Shown: piece by piece, positions 48,796-60,264 of the stretch
Position numbering within the stretch: position 1 is the first letter of the stretch
How the letters are laid out: each line of letters starts with the position of its first letter
Assembly: GCA_030248215.1 (NCBI GenBank)
Contig: JASANG010004101.1
Location: 62,001 to 126,000, forward strand
Direction: 5' to 3'
DNA from: Enoplolaimus lenunculus
Taxonomy: Eukaryota > Nematoda > Enoplea > Enoplida > Thoracostomopsidae
Length of the DNA stretch: 64,000 bases
The notes under the pieces: generated by a model
What the model was told of the DNA's origin: nothing
The model's input: only the letters and a program-made list of their open reading frames with translations
Database searches by the model: none
Program-made: the position numbers and the translations under genes

Positions 48796-51070
48796 TAACC
48801 CCTTCTCACATTGAGTTGCCTATAGGCAACTAATCGCAGTATATATACGTTAAATAAAGTATATCGCACCGTGTTTAACAATTGCAACACGTATACATAG
48901 TACTAAATCACCACAAGACGTGAGAGCCCCCTCGGGCTCGAGCGTCAAGCTCCTATAGCTGAGTGGTGATGGTATGCGCCTCCCACTCCAGTCACCCGAG
49001 TTCGAATCCTAGCATAAAAGTAGGTCTCAGGGGAAATAGAAAATATTCATGTGAGAAAGGGTTAAGCGAAAAATTTTCAGTTTACTATCTTTAAGCGAAA
49101 AATTTTCAGTTTACTATCTATAACCCCTTCTCACATTGAGTTGCCTATAGGCAACTAATCGCAGTATATATACGTTAAATAAAGTATATCGCACCGTGTT
49201 TAACAATTGCAACACGTATACATAGTACTAAATCACCACAAGACGTGAGAGCCCCCTCGGGCTCGAGCGTCAAGCTCCTATAGCTGAGTGGTGATGGTAT
49301 ACGCCTCCCACTCCAGTCACCGGAGTTCGAATCCTAGCATAAAAGTAGGTCTCAGGGGAAATAGAAAATATTCATGTGAGAAAGGGTTAAGCGAAAAATT
49401 TTCAGTTTACTATCTTTAAGCGAAAAATTTTCAGTTTACTATCTATAACCCCTTCTCACATTGAGTTGCCTATAGGCAACTAATCGCAGTATATATACGT
49501 TAAATAAAGTATATCGCACCGTGTTTAACAATTGCAACACGTATACATAGTACTAAATCACCACAAGACGTGAGAGCCCCCTCGGGCTCGAGCGTCAAGC
49601 TCCTATAGCTGAGTGGTGATGGTATACGCCTCCCACTCCAGTCACCGGAGTTCGAATCCTAGCATAAAAGTAGGTCTCAGGGGAAATAGAAAATATTCAT
49701 GTGAGAAAGGGTTAAGCGAAAAATTTTCAGTTTACTATCTTTAAGCGAAAAATTTTCAGTTTACTATCTATAACCCCTTCTCACATTGAGTTGCCTATAG
49801 GCAACTAATCGCAGTATATATACGTTAAATAAAGTATATCGCACCGTGTTTAACAATTGCAACACGTATACATAGTACTAAATCACCACAAGACGTGAGA
49901 GCCCCCTCGGGCTCGAGCGTCAAGCTCCTATAGCTGAGTGGTGATGGTATACGCCTCCCACTCCAGTCACCGGAGTTCGAATCCTAGCATAAAAGTAGGT
50001 CTCAGGGGAAATAGAAAATATTCATGTGAGAAAGGGTTAAGCGAAAAATTTTCAGTTTACTATCTTTAAGCGAAAAATTTTCAGTTTACTATCTATAACC
50101 CCTTCTCACATTGAGTTGCCTATAGGCAACTAATCGCAGTATATATACGTTAAATAAAGTATATCGCACCGTGTTTAACAATTGCAACACGTATACATAG
50201 TACTAAATCACCACAAGACGTGAGAGCCCCCTCGGGCTCGAGCGTCAAGCTCCTATAGCTGAGTGGTGATGGTATACGCCTCCCACTCCAGTCACCGGAG
50301 TTCGAATCCTAGCATAAAAGTAGGTCTCAGGGGAAATAGAAAATATTCATGTGAGAAAGGGTTAAGCGAAAAATTTTCAGTTTACTATCTTTAAGCGAAA
50401 AATTTTCAGTTTACTATCTATAACCCCTTCTCACATTGAGTTGCCTATAGGCAACTAATCGCAGTATATATACGTTAAATAAAGTATATCGCACCGTGTT
50501 TAACAATTGCAACACGTATACATAGTACTAAATCACCACAAGACGTGAGAGCCCCCTCGGGCTCGAGCGTCAAGCTCCTATAGCTGAGTGGTGATGGTAT
50601 ACGCCTCCCACTCCAGTCACCGGAGTTCGAATCCTAGCATAAAAGTAGGTCTCAGGGGAAATAGAAAATATTCATGTGAGAAAGGGTTAAGCGAAAAATT
50701 TTCAGTTTACTATCTTTAAGCGAAAAATTTTCAGTTTACTATCTATAACCCCTTCTCACATTGAGTTGCCTATAGGCAACTAATCGCAGTATATATACGT
50801 TAAATAAAGTATATCGCACCGTGTTTAACAATTGCAACACGTATACATAGTACTAAATCACCACAAGACGTGAGAGCCCCCTCGGGCTCGAGCGTCAAGC
50901 TCCTATAGCTGAGTGGTGATGGTATACGCCTCCCACTCCAGTCACCGGAGTTCGAATCCTAGCATAAAAGTAGGTCTCAGGGGAAATAGAAAATATTCAT
51001 GTGAGAAAGGGTTAAGCGAAAAATTTTCAGTTTACTATCTTTAAGCGAAAAATTTTCAGTTTACTATCTA
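48796..51070 (+). repeat. Central block of seven 325-bp long-form units
   Basis: Seven units (starts 48796 to 50746) are each exactly 325 bp and nearly identical. They differ from the flanking 297-bp units by a 28-bp duplication of the spacer (TTAAGCGAAAAATTTTCAG then TTTACTATC), by AAATAAAGTATATCG in place of AAATAATGTAATATCG, and by GTAGGTCTCAGG in place of GTATGTCTCACG. The unit just before (48476, 320 bp) has an imperfect form of the spacer duplication. The pattern fits expansion and homogenisation from the array interior by unequal exchange. Confidence 0.9.
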
Positions 51071-52824
51071 TAACCCCTTCTCACATTGAGTTGCCTATAG
51101 GCAACTAATCGCAGTATATATACGTTAAATAATGTATATCGCACCGTGTTTAACAATTGCAACACGTATACATAGTACTAAATCACCACAAGACGTGAGA
51201 GCCCCCTCGGGCTCGAGCGTCAAGCTCCTATAGCTGAGTGGTGATGGTATGCGCCTCCCACTCCAGTCACCGGAGTTCGAATCCTAGCATAAAAGTATGT
51301 CTCACGGGAAATAGAAAATATTCATGTGAGAAAGGGTTAAGCGAAAAATGTTCAGTTTACTATCTATAACCCCTTCTCACATTGAGTTGCCTATAGGCAA
51401 CTAATCGCAGTATATATACGTTAAATAATGTAATATCGCACCGTGTTTAACAATTGCAACACGTATACATAGTACTAAATCACCACAAGACGTGAGAGCC
51501 CCCTCGGGCTCGAGCGTCAAGCTCCTATAGCTGAGTGGTGATGGTATGCGCCTCCCACTCCAGTCACCGGAGTTCGAATCCTAGCATAAAAGTATGTCTC
51601 ACGGGAAATAGAAAATATTCATGTGAGAAAGGGTTAAGCGAAAAATGTTCAGTTTACTATCTATAACCCCTTCTCACATTGAGTTGCCTATAGGCAACTA
51701 ATCGCAGTATATATACGTTAAATAATGTAATATCGCACCGTGTTTAACAATTGCAACACGTATACATAGTACTAAATCACCACAAGACGTGAGAGCCCCC
51801 TCGGGCTCGAGCGTCAAGCTCCTATAGCTGAGTGGTGATGGTATGCGCCTCCCACTCCAGTCACCGGAGTTCGAATCCTAGCATAAAAGTATGTCTCACG
51901 GGAAATAGAAAATATTCATGTGAGAAAGGGTTAAGCGAAAAATGTTCAGTTTACTATCTATAACCCCTTCTCACATTGAGTTGCCTATAGGCAACTAATC
52001 GCAGTATATATACGTTAAATAATGTAATATCGCACCGTGTTTAACAATTGCAACACGTATACATAGTACTAAATCACCACAAGACGTGAGAGCCCCCTCG
52101 GGCTCGAGCGTCAAGCGCCTATAGCTGAGTGGTGATGGTATGCGCCTCCCACTCCAGTCACCGGAGTTCGAATCCTAGCATAAAAGTATGTCTCACGGGA
52201 AATAGAAAATATTCATGTCAGAAAGGGTTAAGCGAAAAATGTTCAGTTTACTATCTATAACCCCTTCTCACATTGAGTTGCCTATAGGCAACTAATCGCA
52301 GTATATATACGTTAAATAATGTAATATCGCACCGTGTTTAACAATTGCAACACGTATACATAGTACTAAATCACCACAAGACGTGAGAGCCCCCTCGGGC
52401 TCGAGCGTCAAGCTCCTATAGCTGAGTGGTGATGGTATGCGCCTCCCACTCCAGTCACCGGAGTTCGAATCCTAGCATAAATGTATGTCTCACGGGAAAT
52501 AGAAAATATTCATGTCAGAAAGGGTTAAGCGAAAAATGTTCAGTTTACTATCTATAACCCCTTCTCACATTGAGTTGCCTATAGGCAACTAATCGCAGTA
52601 TATATACGTTAAATAATGTAATATCGCACCGTGTTTAACAATTGCAACACGTATACATAGTACTAAATCACCACAAGACGTGAGAGCCCCCTCGGGCTCG
52701 AGCGTCAAGCTCCTATAGCTGAGTGGTGATGGTATGCGCCTCCCACTCCAGTCACCGGAGTTCGAATCCTAGCATAAAAGTATGTCTCACGGGAAATAGA
52801 AAATATTCATGTGAGAAAGGGTTA

Positions 52825-55312
52825 AGGCCTTGGCATAATTAAGCCTTTTGCGTAAACGTTAGCCTGATCAAAATCCTAAGCATATGGCGCGAAGTGCACT
52901 ACAGCTGACCCTTTCCCGTCAAAAAATCTTTTCAACCGCCAACGACATGGAATATCAACGAAACACAACGTACGCTCGTTACATAACGTGCTCAGTCCCA
53001 TACTTTCGTCTAAAAAGTGATCGTCCAGTGTTGGTGAGACCAAAATCATATAATTTAAAACTGTAAGGATTGAATTGACTACATTTGAAACATTTTATCA
53101 AAAAATTATGATTAATTGCCAGATTTAATGGCTGTGCTATACTTTACTGTGCCACACACTACCCTCCGTCAAAGCGCGATCAGTTTTAAACTGAAATGTT
53201 TTAATCAGCAAAACTGATGTTTTGTATTAAAAAACTCAAGTATTATTTGGCTCGAAATTTAAATTTATACCCAAGGGACAATTAAAGATTGTAGTTTGAA
53301 ACAGAAAATCGCAGCTTATACGGCCATAGTGACTATAATCTCGTGTACAAGCGAGGGGATGGACGAATGTATTCGTTCTTGAAATTTCTAGAGAAACGAG
53401 GAATAAACATTCCTGTGTAAAAACAAAAATAACTTGCTGAATTATAAAAGTCAAATATTTTCACTTACAACGCTCGTGCTTCAATATTTTTTGCATGACA
53501 TTATATTCTCTCAGAACGAAATCCTGGCTACGACCCTGACAGGCTCATTAACGTGCGGCCCGATTGACGTATGCGTCTCGATTACGAATTACGGCAAAAA
53601 CAAATCACTAAAACTTGCTCAAACAATAAACAGTTATTTGCTAAATTTGCGAAAAATATAATATGTTTTGAAATTAGAGATCTTATTTTTATTGAACAAA
53701 AAACGGTCGATAAATTGTTGCAGCAGAAACGTTGCAAAAAAATTATTCGATGTTAACAAAGCCAAATATGAATTAAATATACATTTGTGGAGTTTCGTGT
53801 TTGTTTACGTCAAGCAAAAATCAGCTATTTTTAATTTTTTTTAAATTTTTCGCGTTCATTTTGAGACTTTTTGAAAACGACACCTTCTAATGAAATGATT
53901 GTTTTTGCAGCTTCCGTCATCAGGAATGGAATGGCTATCCTGGCGTACTAGGCGGACACATATATGCATAGTGGGCCCGTTTTATCTTTAGCCGAGCAGC
54001 AAAAGAAAATTTTTTGCTTATGTAATTTTTGCTATGTAGTCAATAGCTGGCCTGTGTATTTCAAAGCGTCAGGGCCTACGTTTTATGTCAATTCCATCTC
54101 TGCCAGTACCCTGCCAGTGCTGAATGGAAATTAACTTTGGCTCACTTTGAAAAACAATTAAAGTTTGGTGTGTGAATGGCATTAGCAAATCGTTGACAAT
54201 GATTTAATAAGACAGTGTATTCATTTGGCATAATCAATTTGTATCAAGTTATGCTGGTCGTCCCTACGTAGTACGTACACTGCGTCTGGTCTGCAACGCT
54301 TTTGACGCAAATAGATCGAACGATCACACTATAGAGGGAAGAACATGCAACTAGGCACATTCTATATCGCGAATAGCCGCGCTCCACTCTATTCACCGCG
54401 TTAGTCAGCGACATAGGCTGTCGGAGTTTGAGAACAAATTTGAGGCAACTAAAAAATCTCTCAAATTAAAATCAGGTTATACAATGGTTAAATACAGTAA
54501 CTGCAAATGTTTAGTTTATAGACAAAAGCAGATTTTGCAAAAATTTGCTAACTTTCATTCCCAAGCGACTTGAAATATTGCAGTTGCGTTGAATCGGTTT
54601 TGAAGAATATAATTTTGTCATCAGTAAACTAATGACTCCAGCGGGAATAATATGCCTACAACCTAAATGTCATTTTCAACTACAATTCCAAGCGATCAAC
54701 CTTGGTTAATCGTTTAATCACTAAGGCTAATGATGTTGTATATTTGGTAAATCTGTCGTCAGTGGAAAATGTTTTAAGAATATTCGTAATGTTTAACTGA
54801 GCGTTGCACTTACAGTAACGCAAGATAAAAAATGACGCATACAAGGTTTGGTTTGTCTACTTATTAAGAAATTGCAATATCTTAAGTTCAGTGGTTGCAA
54901 CACTTCTGAATTTATCGTTAATTGACTATAAGTGCTGCACATTCTTGCAGAACTAGATCTGTTGTTTGAAAGCGGCACATGTAAAGATCAGGGGCGATAC
55001 GGTATTCTGTGGGATGGCCATAGATTAAGCTTAAGGTTTAGACTATTTTTTGCAACGGCTTAGGATTAGGTATAAGCTCATTCTTAACCTTAGTCTTATG
55101 CTTAGGATTTAGGAATATGTTTATACTACTGTTACGGCCCTGTTCTATACATTGGCCCAAAAGCTATTGCTCAATTGGCAGGTGTAATTGGATTTCGTGT
55201 ATTTTAGCATTACTTAAACCGTTTAAAAATACGTAGCAAATAATTATTAAAAATGCAATAATAATCGAATTTGGTCGTATTTTTTGGCCTCAAGCCGATT
55301 GAAGTATAAGCA
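52825..55312. other. Intergenic, upstream of the receptor gene
   Basis: AT-rich with no gene recognised. Telomere-like degenerate tracts (TTAAGGTTTAGAC, GGCTTAGGATTAGG) lie at about 55020-55120. A locally GC-richer patch at about 54265-54430 could be promoter or 5' untranslated sequence, but no specific signal supports that. Confidence 0.3.
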
Positions 55313-58300
55313 ATGTCTCAAAACCGGACAACATGCTACCAGTTGTACAACGAAATCCCAAAAACATCAACAAAATTCATCGGAGTCAACGGTACTCTTG
55401 GATTTATGAACGTAACTGTAATTTTTGGCAATTTTCTCGTCATATATTCTGTCGTTCGTAATCGCAACCTTCACACCACTCCTAATTATATTATTGCGTC
55501 GCTAGCGTTGTCTGATTTTCTAATCGGAATTTTAGTGCTGCCATTTTCAATCGCTCAAGAAACGCTTGGGTTTTGGATTTTCGGTGGGACATGGTGCCAG
55601 ATATGGCTCGCTCTAGACGTCTGGCTGTGTACCGCGTCAATTTACAATCTAGTTGCAATATCATTAGACCGTTACTTGGCGGTAAGCCGGCCAATGAAAT
55701 ATAAAGTTCAGTGGTCGGGTCAAATTTATAAACTTTTCATACCTATTAGTTGGGTAATTTCATTCGCTATCAGTAGTCCACCGTTAATCCGCTGGCTACT
55801 CACCCCAGTGATTGCCTCACGTAAAGACCAAGGCGGACTGGAGTTGCCTCCAGGATGGACATTTGAAAGCTTTGAGCATGCGACATTTGTCACCGCAAAT
55901 ACTACTACGCTGCCAAAGCTTGATTATTCTAATTTGACACCTGATCACTTTTTTCGAGCCAAATCGTTTAATGAGTCATATACTGATTGGGTTGGTTTAG
56001 GGAAACAAAATTCCATTCTGGGGGTTAAAAACCAAGATAATCGGAGCTTAAATGTGTCGTTGGCGGCCTCAACACCAGCTTTAGCCTGCCTTCCCTGCTT
56101 ACCAATTAATAACTCTCCGTTGTACATAATGTTTTCATTTATGAGCTCGTTTTTAGTTCCATCAGCAATGCTAATTCTATTAAATGTGCTAATATTTCTC
56201 AAAGCTCAGCGAGCTAAACGTGCAATGCATTCCGGTTTTCTATGTAACGCCATTCAGCATATGACTTCGATAGCTGCACAACCCCTCGGGGGCTCTGAAC
56301 TCAGCCAACAGACCACCACCCAGGCATCTGTCGCCTACGGACAGCAATCTGAAGGACTAAGAATCCACAAAAGGACCGTATACCCACAAGGTCCTTCCAG
56401 TTGTCACTCGTCAGACTCAAGACGGATTTTAAGTCAACGCCAGCGAGCTAAATTTAAATCGAATTGCAGTTTAACGAGTAATTTTGAAATATCTGCCTCC
56501 GGATCCATCTCTAAGAAGCGTGATAAATCTAGGAAATGGTCTAAAAGCAATAGCAATAATAGTATAACAATAGGTGTTAAATCTAACGATGAAACCTTGC
56601 ATAAACGTTCTATACCGCGAACTAATACTTGGGTGCCGCCCCATACTGGTCAGAAACAAGCGTTGAACGAGTGTCATAAACAAAATTCGGTGGAGCAATA
56701 CGTCAAAAATGAACCTAACCACAAAGGCTCCGACCTTCAAGAAAGGAAGACGCCAAACATCGGTCTAGACCTTGAAAGATTTGGCCAATTCAGAAACATT
56801 TCGTCAAAACTTTCAACAGCCTTTGGAATTTCGCAACCGGGTGTGCTTGGAAGCCCATCTGCGTTTGATTTGCTAAACATTGATCCAACAGATAGTGTAT
56901 TGAACGCTAATTTTCCAAATGGATGCGTTCCTAATTGCGTTGACCAACCACAACGCGTGAAATTTAGTACGCGAAAAAATAGCCAATCAGAAATGGATTT
57001 AAATCGCTACAGCAATAATTTGCAATGTTTTCACGGGTCAACAGCCGATAGTGAAAACATACTAACAAGGCAATCAAATTCAAGCATCGAAGACTTGTTG
57101 CATGCGGGCTGCGAGAGCAGTATATCACCTCAAAATACTTTCAAACTACAGTTTAATTTTGCGTCAGCATTGGCGAGACCAGGCAACGAAACATTAGACA
57201 ATTGTGAAAATTTACGAAAAATCAACAATAAGCATAAAAACTTGCGTTCCGCTACTAGTTTTGCTGTCGTAGACCCGCAAATTTCCAAAGCACCAAACTA
57301 TGCAATACTCGACGAGTTGCATTCGCTTGGCTCTATGACAACATCGTATTCAGTAAACGAAATGCATCAAGCTAGATCATCATTCACCTACCTCAATGGC
57401 AACATTTCTCAAAAGAATTCGTTATCGAATCAAATTTTGACACGTCGACTACAAACGGACCATTCAAAATTAAGAACAGTATTACATTGTTTCCGCCAGT
57501 TAAATGAGTCGGTTCGTCTGCCAAAACATCGACACGAACGTAAAAGAAAACATACATCGTTCAGTGAAATTGATTTCGATCAATGGACGCAAAGTAGCTG
57601 CCCGCGCACCCGAATAATGCAAATGAGCACAAACAAACCGCGAACACAACACAGAATAAGCCCCAAAACTTCCAATTTAACCGATTGCAGCCAAATTGGT
57701 GCCAGTTCAGTTAGCTACCATAGTTCTGCGGACACCCCAGTTGTGGTTGCTAATGGTAAGTCGAAAAAATTTAATCATCATCGACCGGTCGGTGATCAGC
57801 TATCGATGCCTGCGAGTTGTATGAGACCTCGATATAGTAAAGCCACGATTTTGCCCATTTTAAAGTCGTGTCGTACAATAGGTCGACATGAACCGGCTCC
57901 CCTCGACGCTTTAGATGACAACCGAGACTGCAATCAAAGTGATCGACTCCTAAATTTTCCAGCCCGTCAAAAAAATTATAGTCCACGCACGACCAAATCA
58001 CGAGTTTGCATTGCACCAGAACCTCCTGTCAACGATGGGTCACCTTCCGCAGGTTCTACAGGCAAATTCGATGCCAACTCTGGAGGAAGTCCCAGCCTGA
58101 CGTCAGCAAAATCAAATCGATCCAAACTAATCTACTACAAAATCGCTCAAGTCGCCAATCTGTCTCGCGACAAAATCACAGGACTTGAACTTAAAGCAGC
58201 GGCAACAGTTTCAATCGTCGTAGGATGTTTTATTTTATGTTGGTTTCCATTTTCTTTTACATATCTGCTGGAAGCGTTCGAATTTTGTTCAATCAAGACC

Positions 58301-58582
58301 GGCTGCTTGTCGAGTCGATTTTTTTCAGTTGTATTTTGGATGGGATACTCGAATTCGGCAATAAATCCATTCATTTATGCGTTATTTTCACGAGAATTAC
58401 GAAACGCTTTTGCGAAAACCCTTTGTTGCACGTCCAGAAACGCAGGGTATCGAAAAAAGAGCTGGCTGAGAGCTATGAGCCAACATGCTCAGTACGGTAA
58501 TCGAAGACAGATTGCGTCTAGCCGTAAAGCGAATAGCAGCGATTCGATGAGTCCTGCAAAATCAACAAAGTCGGTACCTTAA
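55313..58582 (+). CDS. Aminergic G-protein-coupled receptor, intronless, giant intracellular loop 3
   Basis: 1089 residues in one exon; a class A (rhodopsin) receptor acting at the plasma membrane, most like invertebrate dopamine D2-like/octopamine/alpha2-type receptors. Seen: TM1 about 28-48 with GN (N40); TM2 with SLALSD (D68); C95; TM3 with D102, the amine-binding Asp in LDVWLCTAS; DRY 119-121; TM4 W147; an extracellular loop 2 of about 105 residues with C259/C262; TM5 with S275 and S279 (positions 5.42 and 5.46, which contact catechol or phenol hydroxyls) and P283; TM6 CWFPF 976-980; TM7 NPFIY 1018-1022; and CC 1038-1039 (possible palmitoylation). Loop 3 (about 300-960) is Ser/Asn-rich and unusually long. 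The start has purine at -3 and a short N-terminus with N-glycosylation sites (NRT, NGT). The ligand is inferred only. Family members couple to heterotrimeric G proteins. Confidence 0.95.
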   Translation: MSQNRTTCYQLYNEIPKTSTKFIGVNGTLGFMNVTVIFGNFLVIYSVVRNRNLHTTPNYIIASLALSDFLIGILVLPFSIAQETLGFWIFGGTWCQIWLALDVWLCTASIYNLVAISLDRYLAVSRPMKYKVQWSGQIYKLFIPISWVISFAISSPPLIRWLLTPVIASRKDQGGLELPPGWTFESFEHATFVTANTTTLPKLDYSNLTPDHFFRAKSFNESYTDWVGLGKQNSILGVKNQDNRSLNVSLAASTPALACLPCLPINNSPLYIMFSFMSSFLVPSAMLILLNVLIFLKAQRAKRAMHSGFLCNAIQHMTSIAAQPLGGSELSQQTTTQASVAYGQQSEGLRIHKRTVYPQGPSSCHSSDSRRILSQRQRAKFKSNCSLTSNFEISASGSISKKRDKSRKWSKSNSNNSITIGVKSNDETLHKRSIPRTNTWVPPHTGQKQALNECHKQNSVEQYVKNEPNHKGSDLQERKTPNIGLDLERFGQFRNISSKLSTAFGISQPGVLGSPSAFDLLNIDPTDSVLNANFPNGCVPNCVDQPQRVKFSTRKNSQSEMDLNRYSNNLQCFHGSTADSENILTRQSNSSIEDLLHAGCESSISPQNTFKLQFNFASALARPGNETLDNCENLRKINNKHKNLRSATSFAVVDPQISKAPNYAILDELHSLGSMTTSYSVNEMHQARSSFTYLNGNISQKNSLSNQILTRRLQTDHSKLRTVLHCFRQLNESVRLPKHRHERKRKHTSFSEIDFDQWTQSSCPRTRIMQMSTNKPRTQHRISPKTSNLTDCSQIGASSVSYHSSADTPVVVANGKSKKFNHHRPVGDQLSMPASCMRPRYSKATILPILKSCRTIGRHEPAPLDALDDNRDCNQSDRLLNFPARQKNYSPRTTKSRVCIAPEPPVNDGSPSAGSTGKFDANSGGSPSLTSAKSNRSKLIYYKIAQVANLSRDKITGLELKAAATVSIVVGCFILCWFPFSFTYLLEAFEFCSIKTGCLSSRFFSVVFWMGYSNSAINPFIYALFSRELRNAFAKTLCCTSRNAGYRKKSWLRAMSQHAQYGNRRQIASSRKANSSDSMSPAKSTKSVP

Positions 58583-58730
58583 CATAAAATATCTAGGTAT
58601 ATACGAATTTCTGACAATGATTAACTCTCTTCCACATAAATATTGTCAAGTTTATCTGATGCTTAAATGGCAAGCCATGGTTCAAATTCCTTTTTTCGAA
58701 TGGGAAGTTTTTTCGTTTCCTCTCTTCACT

Positions 58731-58736
58731 ATTAAA
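58731..58736 (+). promoter_or_regulatory. Possible poly(A) signal for the receptor gene
   Basis: ATTAAA about 150 nt after the stop codon. It is the common variant of AATAAA, but such strings are frequent in AT-rich DNA. Confidence 0.25.
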
Positions 58737-60078
58737 ACATGGAAGATCGAACTTGATGGATTTTTATGTGTAGTGTAGTTTTTACACAGCGCATTCTAGT
58801 AATAGTGGTTAAACGCTCGTATTGCTGTATTATTTTGCGTATACAGGATCAGCGTAGTTGTTCGAAGTAACCTTCATGCGGGAAAGCGGAAACGCACCTC
58901 GAGATAATTTTGTGGTCAAATTTTTGTATTTTACATCAAAATATTTGATGCAAAAAATTAACAAAACTTTTGTAGCATTATTTTTATGCAATTGAAAAGA
59001 TGTCTTTTATCACTGAAAAACTATAAGAAAAAGTTGATATAATCACGAAAGCTTATCTTACATATAACCTCAAAACCTTGGAAAGAAAAGTACAACAACG
59101 ACAGCTTTTATGATTATTTTAAATTTCACTCAACAATCAGACTGATTAAATGACTCTGTAAATTTCTATCTCCTCAAAATACGGGCGAAAATGGGCAAAA
59201 TAAAACGTACTAGCATATCTTGGCGGACACAGAATGGAGGGAGTTGTATACTCTTCTCCGACTGAATTATGTTCCATTGCTTGTATTAACATTGAAACAA
59301 ATGTGTTTAATTTCAGACAGAAAACATTTGCTTTATTTTAGTAAAAACATTTTTTGTCAGCAATATAAAAATTATACAGTGCGGGAGTTGTAACTTCAGG
59401 TGGAAAATAACTTTAGCCACTAGTGGTGAAGGGAGAAGAGCAATTTTTAAAGGTCCTGAGCCTTCGCAAATAGGTTTTTAAATTTTCAGTAACACAGTAC
59501 TTACCGTGTAATTCATATATCAGACACCTGCAATGGACAGTATATAGACAGCCTACAATTGGAGGTCAGCCTCCGGCTACAACACAAAATCGACCTCGGA
59601 CTCCGGAAAATTTTTGTTCACAAGAACGTAAGATTAATTTACACAACTAATATGTCTATCAACATGAAACAACTGTTCGCAATCTGTTCCGTTAAAAAAG
59701 TCAGCGCGGCTTAATATGCCGTCTTGGCCACAACTGAGATCATTGTCAGATAAAATTCCTGAAATCAAACACAAGCGAACAGGTACAATTTGTTTTCACT
59801 TTGTAAACAAACAGTTTTGTTTCTTTCACACAATAATGATTATATTATTCTATTTTCGATAGCACGCTATGATTTTTTAATATAAAATGGCTAACCAACT
59901 TGTGGCTTGATATCGATTAAGCATATTTAACCAAAAATACAAACCTTGTTATGTATAGAACAATGTCCAGAACTAAATTCAGAGGTTTATATGTCTAAAA
60001 AGGGCAACTCTCGAATTCTAAGCCTAAGCAAAGGTCAATGACTAAAACAAAGCGCAATAAAGCCAAACCGAGACTAAA
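58737..60078. other. Intergenic between convergent genes
   Basis: Holds the presumed 3' untranslated regions of both genes. A minus-strand ATTAAA at 59876-59881 lies about 200 nt past the transporter stop. A CCTCCGGCTAC patch near 59560-59605 resembles one at 32875-32945. Confidence 0.35.
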
Positions 60079-60264
60079 TTAACCTGCAACGCAAGCAGTC
60101 ATAAAGCACGCAACAGTGCCTGCAATTAACGCTCGAACTGCAATTTTTGAAAATGTCAACTTTTTAGACGGACAAAGGGATGTCATCGCCGCGATGCTAA
60201 TGCCAATTGACCCTGGATTTGAAAATCCACACAACGCATAAGTTGCGACCAGTTCTGCACGAGG
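60079..60264 (-). CDS. SLC28-like terminal exon
   Basis: 186 bp including the TAA stop. The acceptor is CTGATTTTAG. Encodes PRAELVATYALCGFSN, GSIGI, then SKIAVRALIAGTVACFMTAC and VAG. The tail after VAG is very short compared with vertebrate CNTs, which continue GIL and beyond. Confidence 0.9.
   Translation of the reverse strand, partial: PRAELVATYALCGFSNPGSIGISIAAMTSLCPSKKLTFSKIAVRALIAGTVACFMTACVAG

Larger units (their letters stand above)
47585..52824 (+). repeat. 17-unit tandem array of a tRNA-bearing, TIR-bounded repeat
   Basis: Head-to-tail units start at 47585, 47882, 48179, 48476, 48796, 49121, 49446, 49771, 50096, 50421, 50746, 51071, 51367, 51664, 51961, 52258 and 52555. Each has a 270-bp core bounded by 16-bp inverted repeats (TAACCCCTTCTCACAT and ATGTGAGAAAGGGTTA) plus a spacer of about 27 bp, or 55 bp in the long form. 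Within the core are a perfect palindrome GTTGCCTATAGGCAAC, a GC-rich hairpin and a tRNA-Gly(CCC)-like segment with A and B boxes. The array begins at a left TIR and ends at a right TIR, with a possible TA at each edge. Identity between units is very high. It looks like a MITE turned satellite. Confidence 0.95.

Noticed and set aside
47585-52824. Cluster of functional tRNA genes
   Set aside because: The A and B boxes are good, but the acceptor, anticodon and T stems do not pair, so no normal cloverleaf forms.
47585-52824. CRISPR array
   Set aside because: Repeats of about 300 bp with identical rather than unique spacers, in an animal-type genome.
47585-52824. Hammerhead ribozyme in the satellite, as in some tRNA-related repeats
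   Set aside because: Neither strand of the unit has the CTGANGA and GAAA core elements in a suitable arrangement.
58006-58500. Genes in other frames over the receptor
   Set aside because: Shadow frames of the strongly supported receptor coding sequence.
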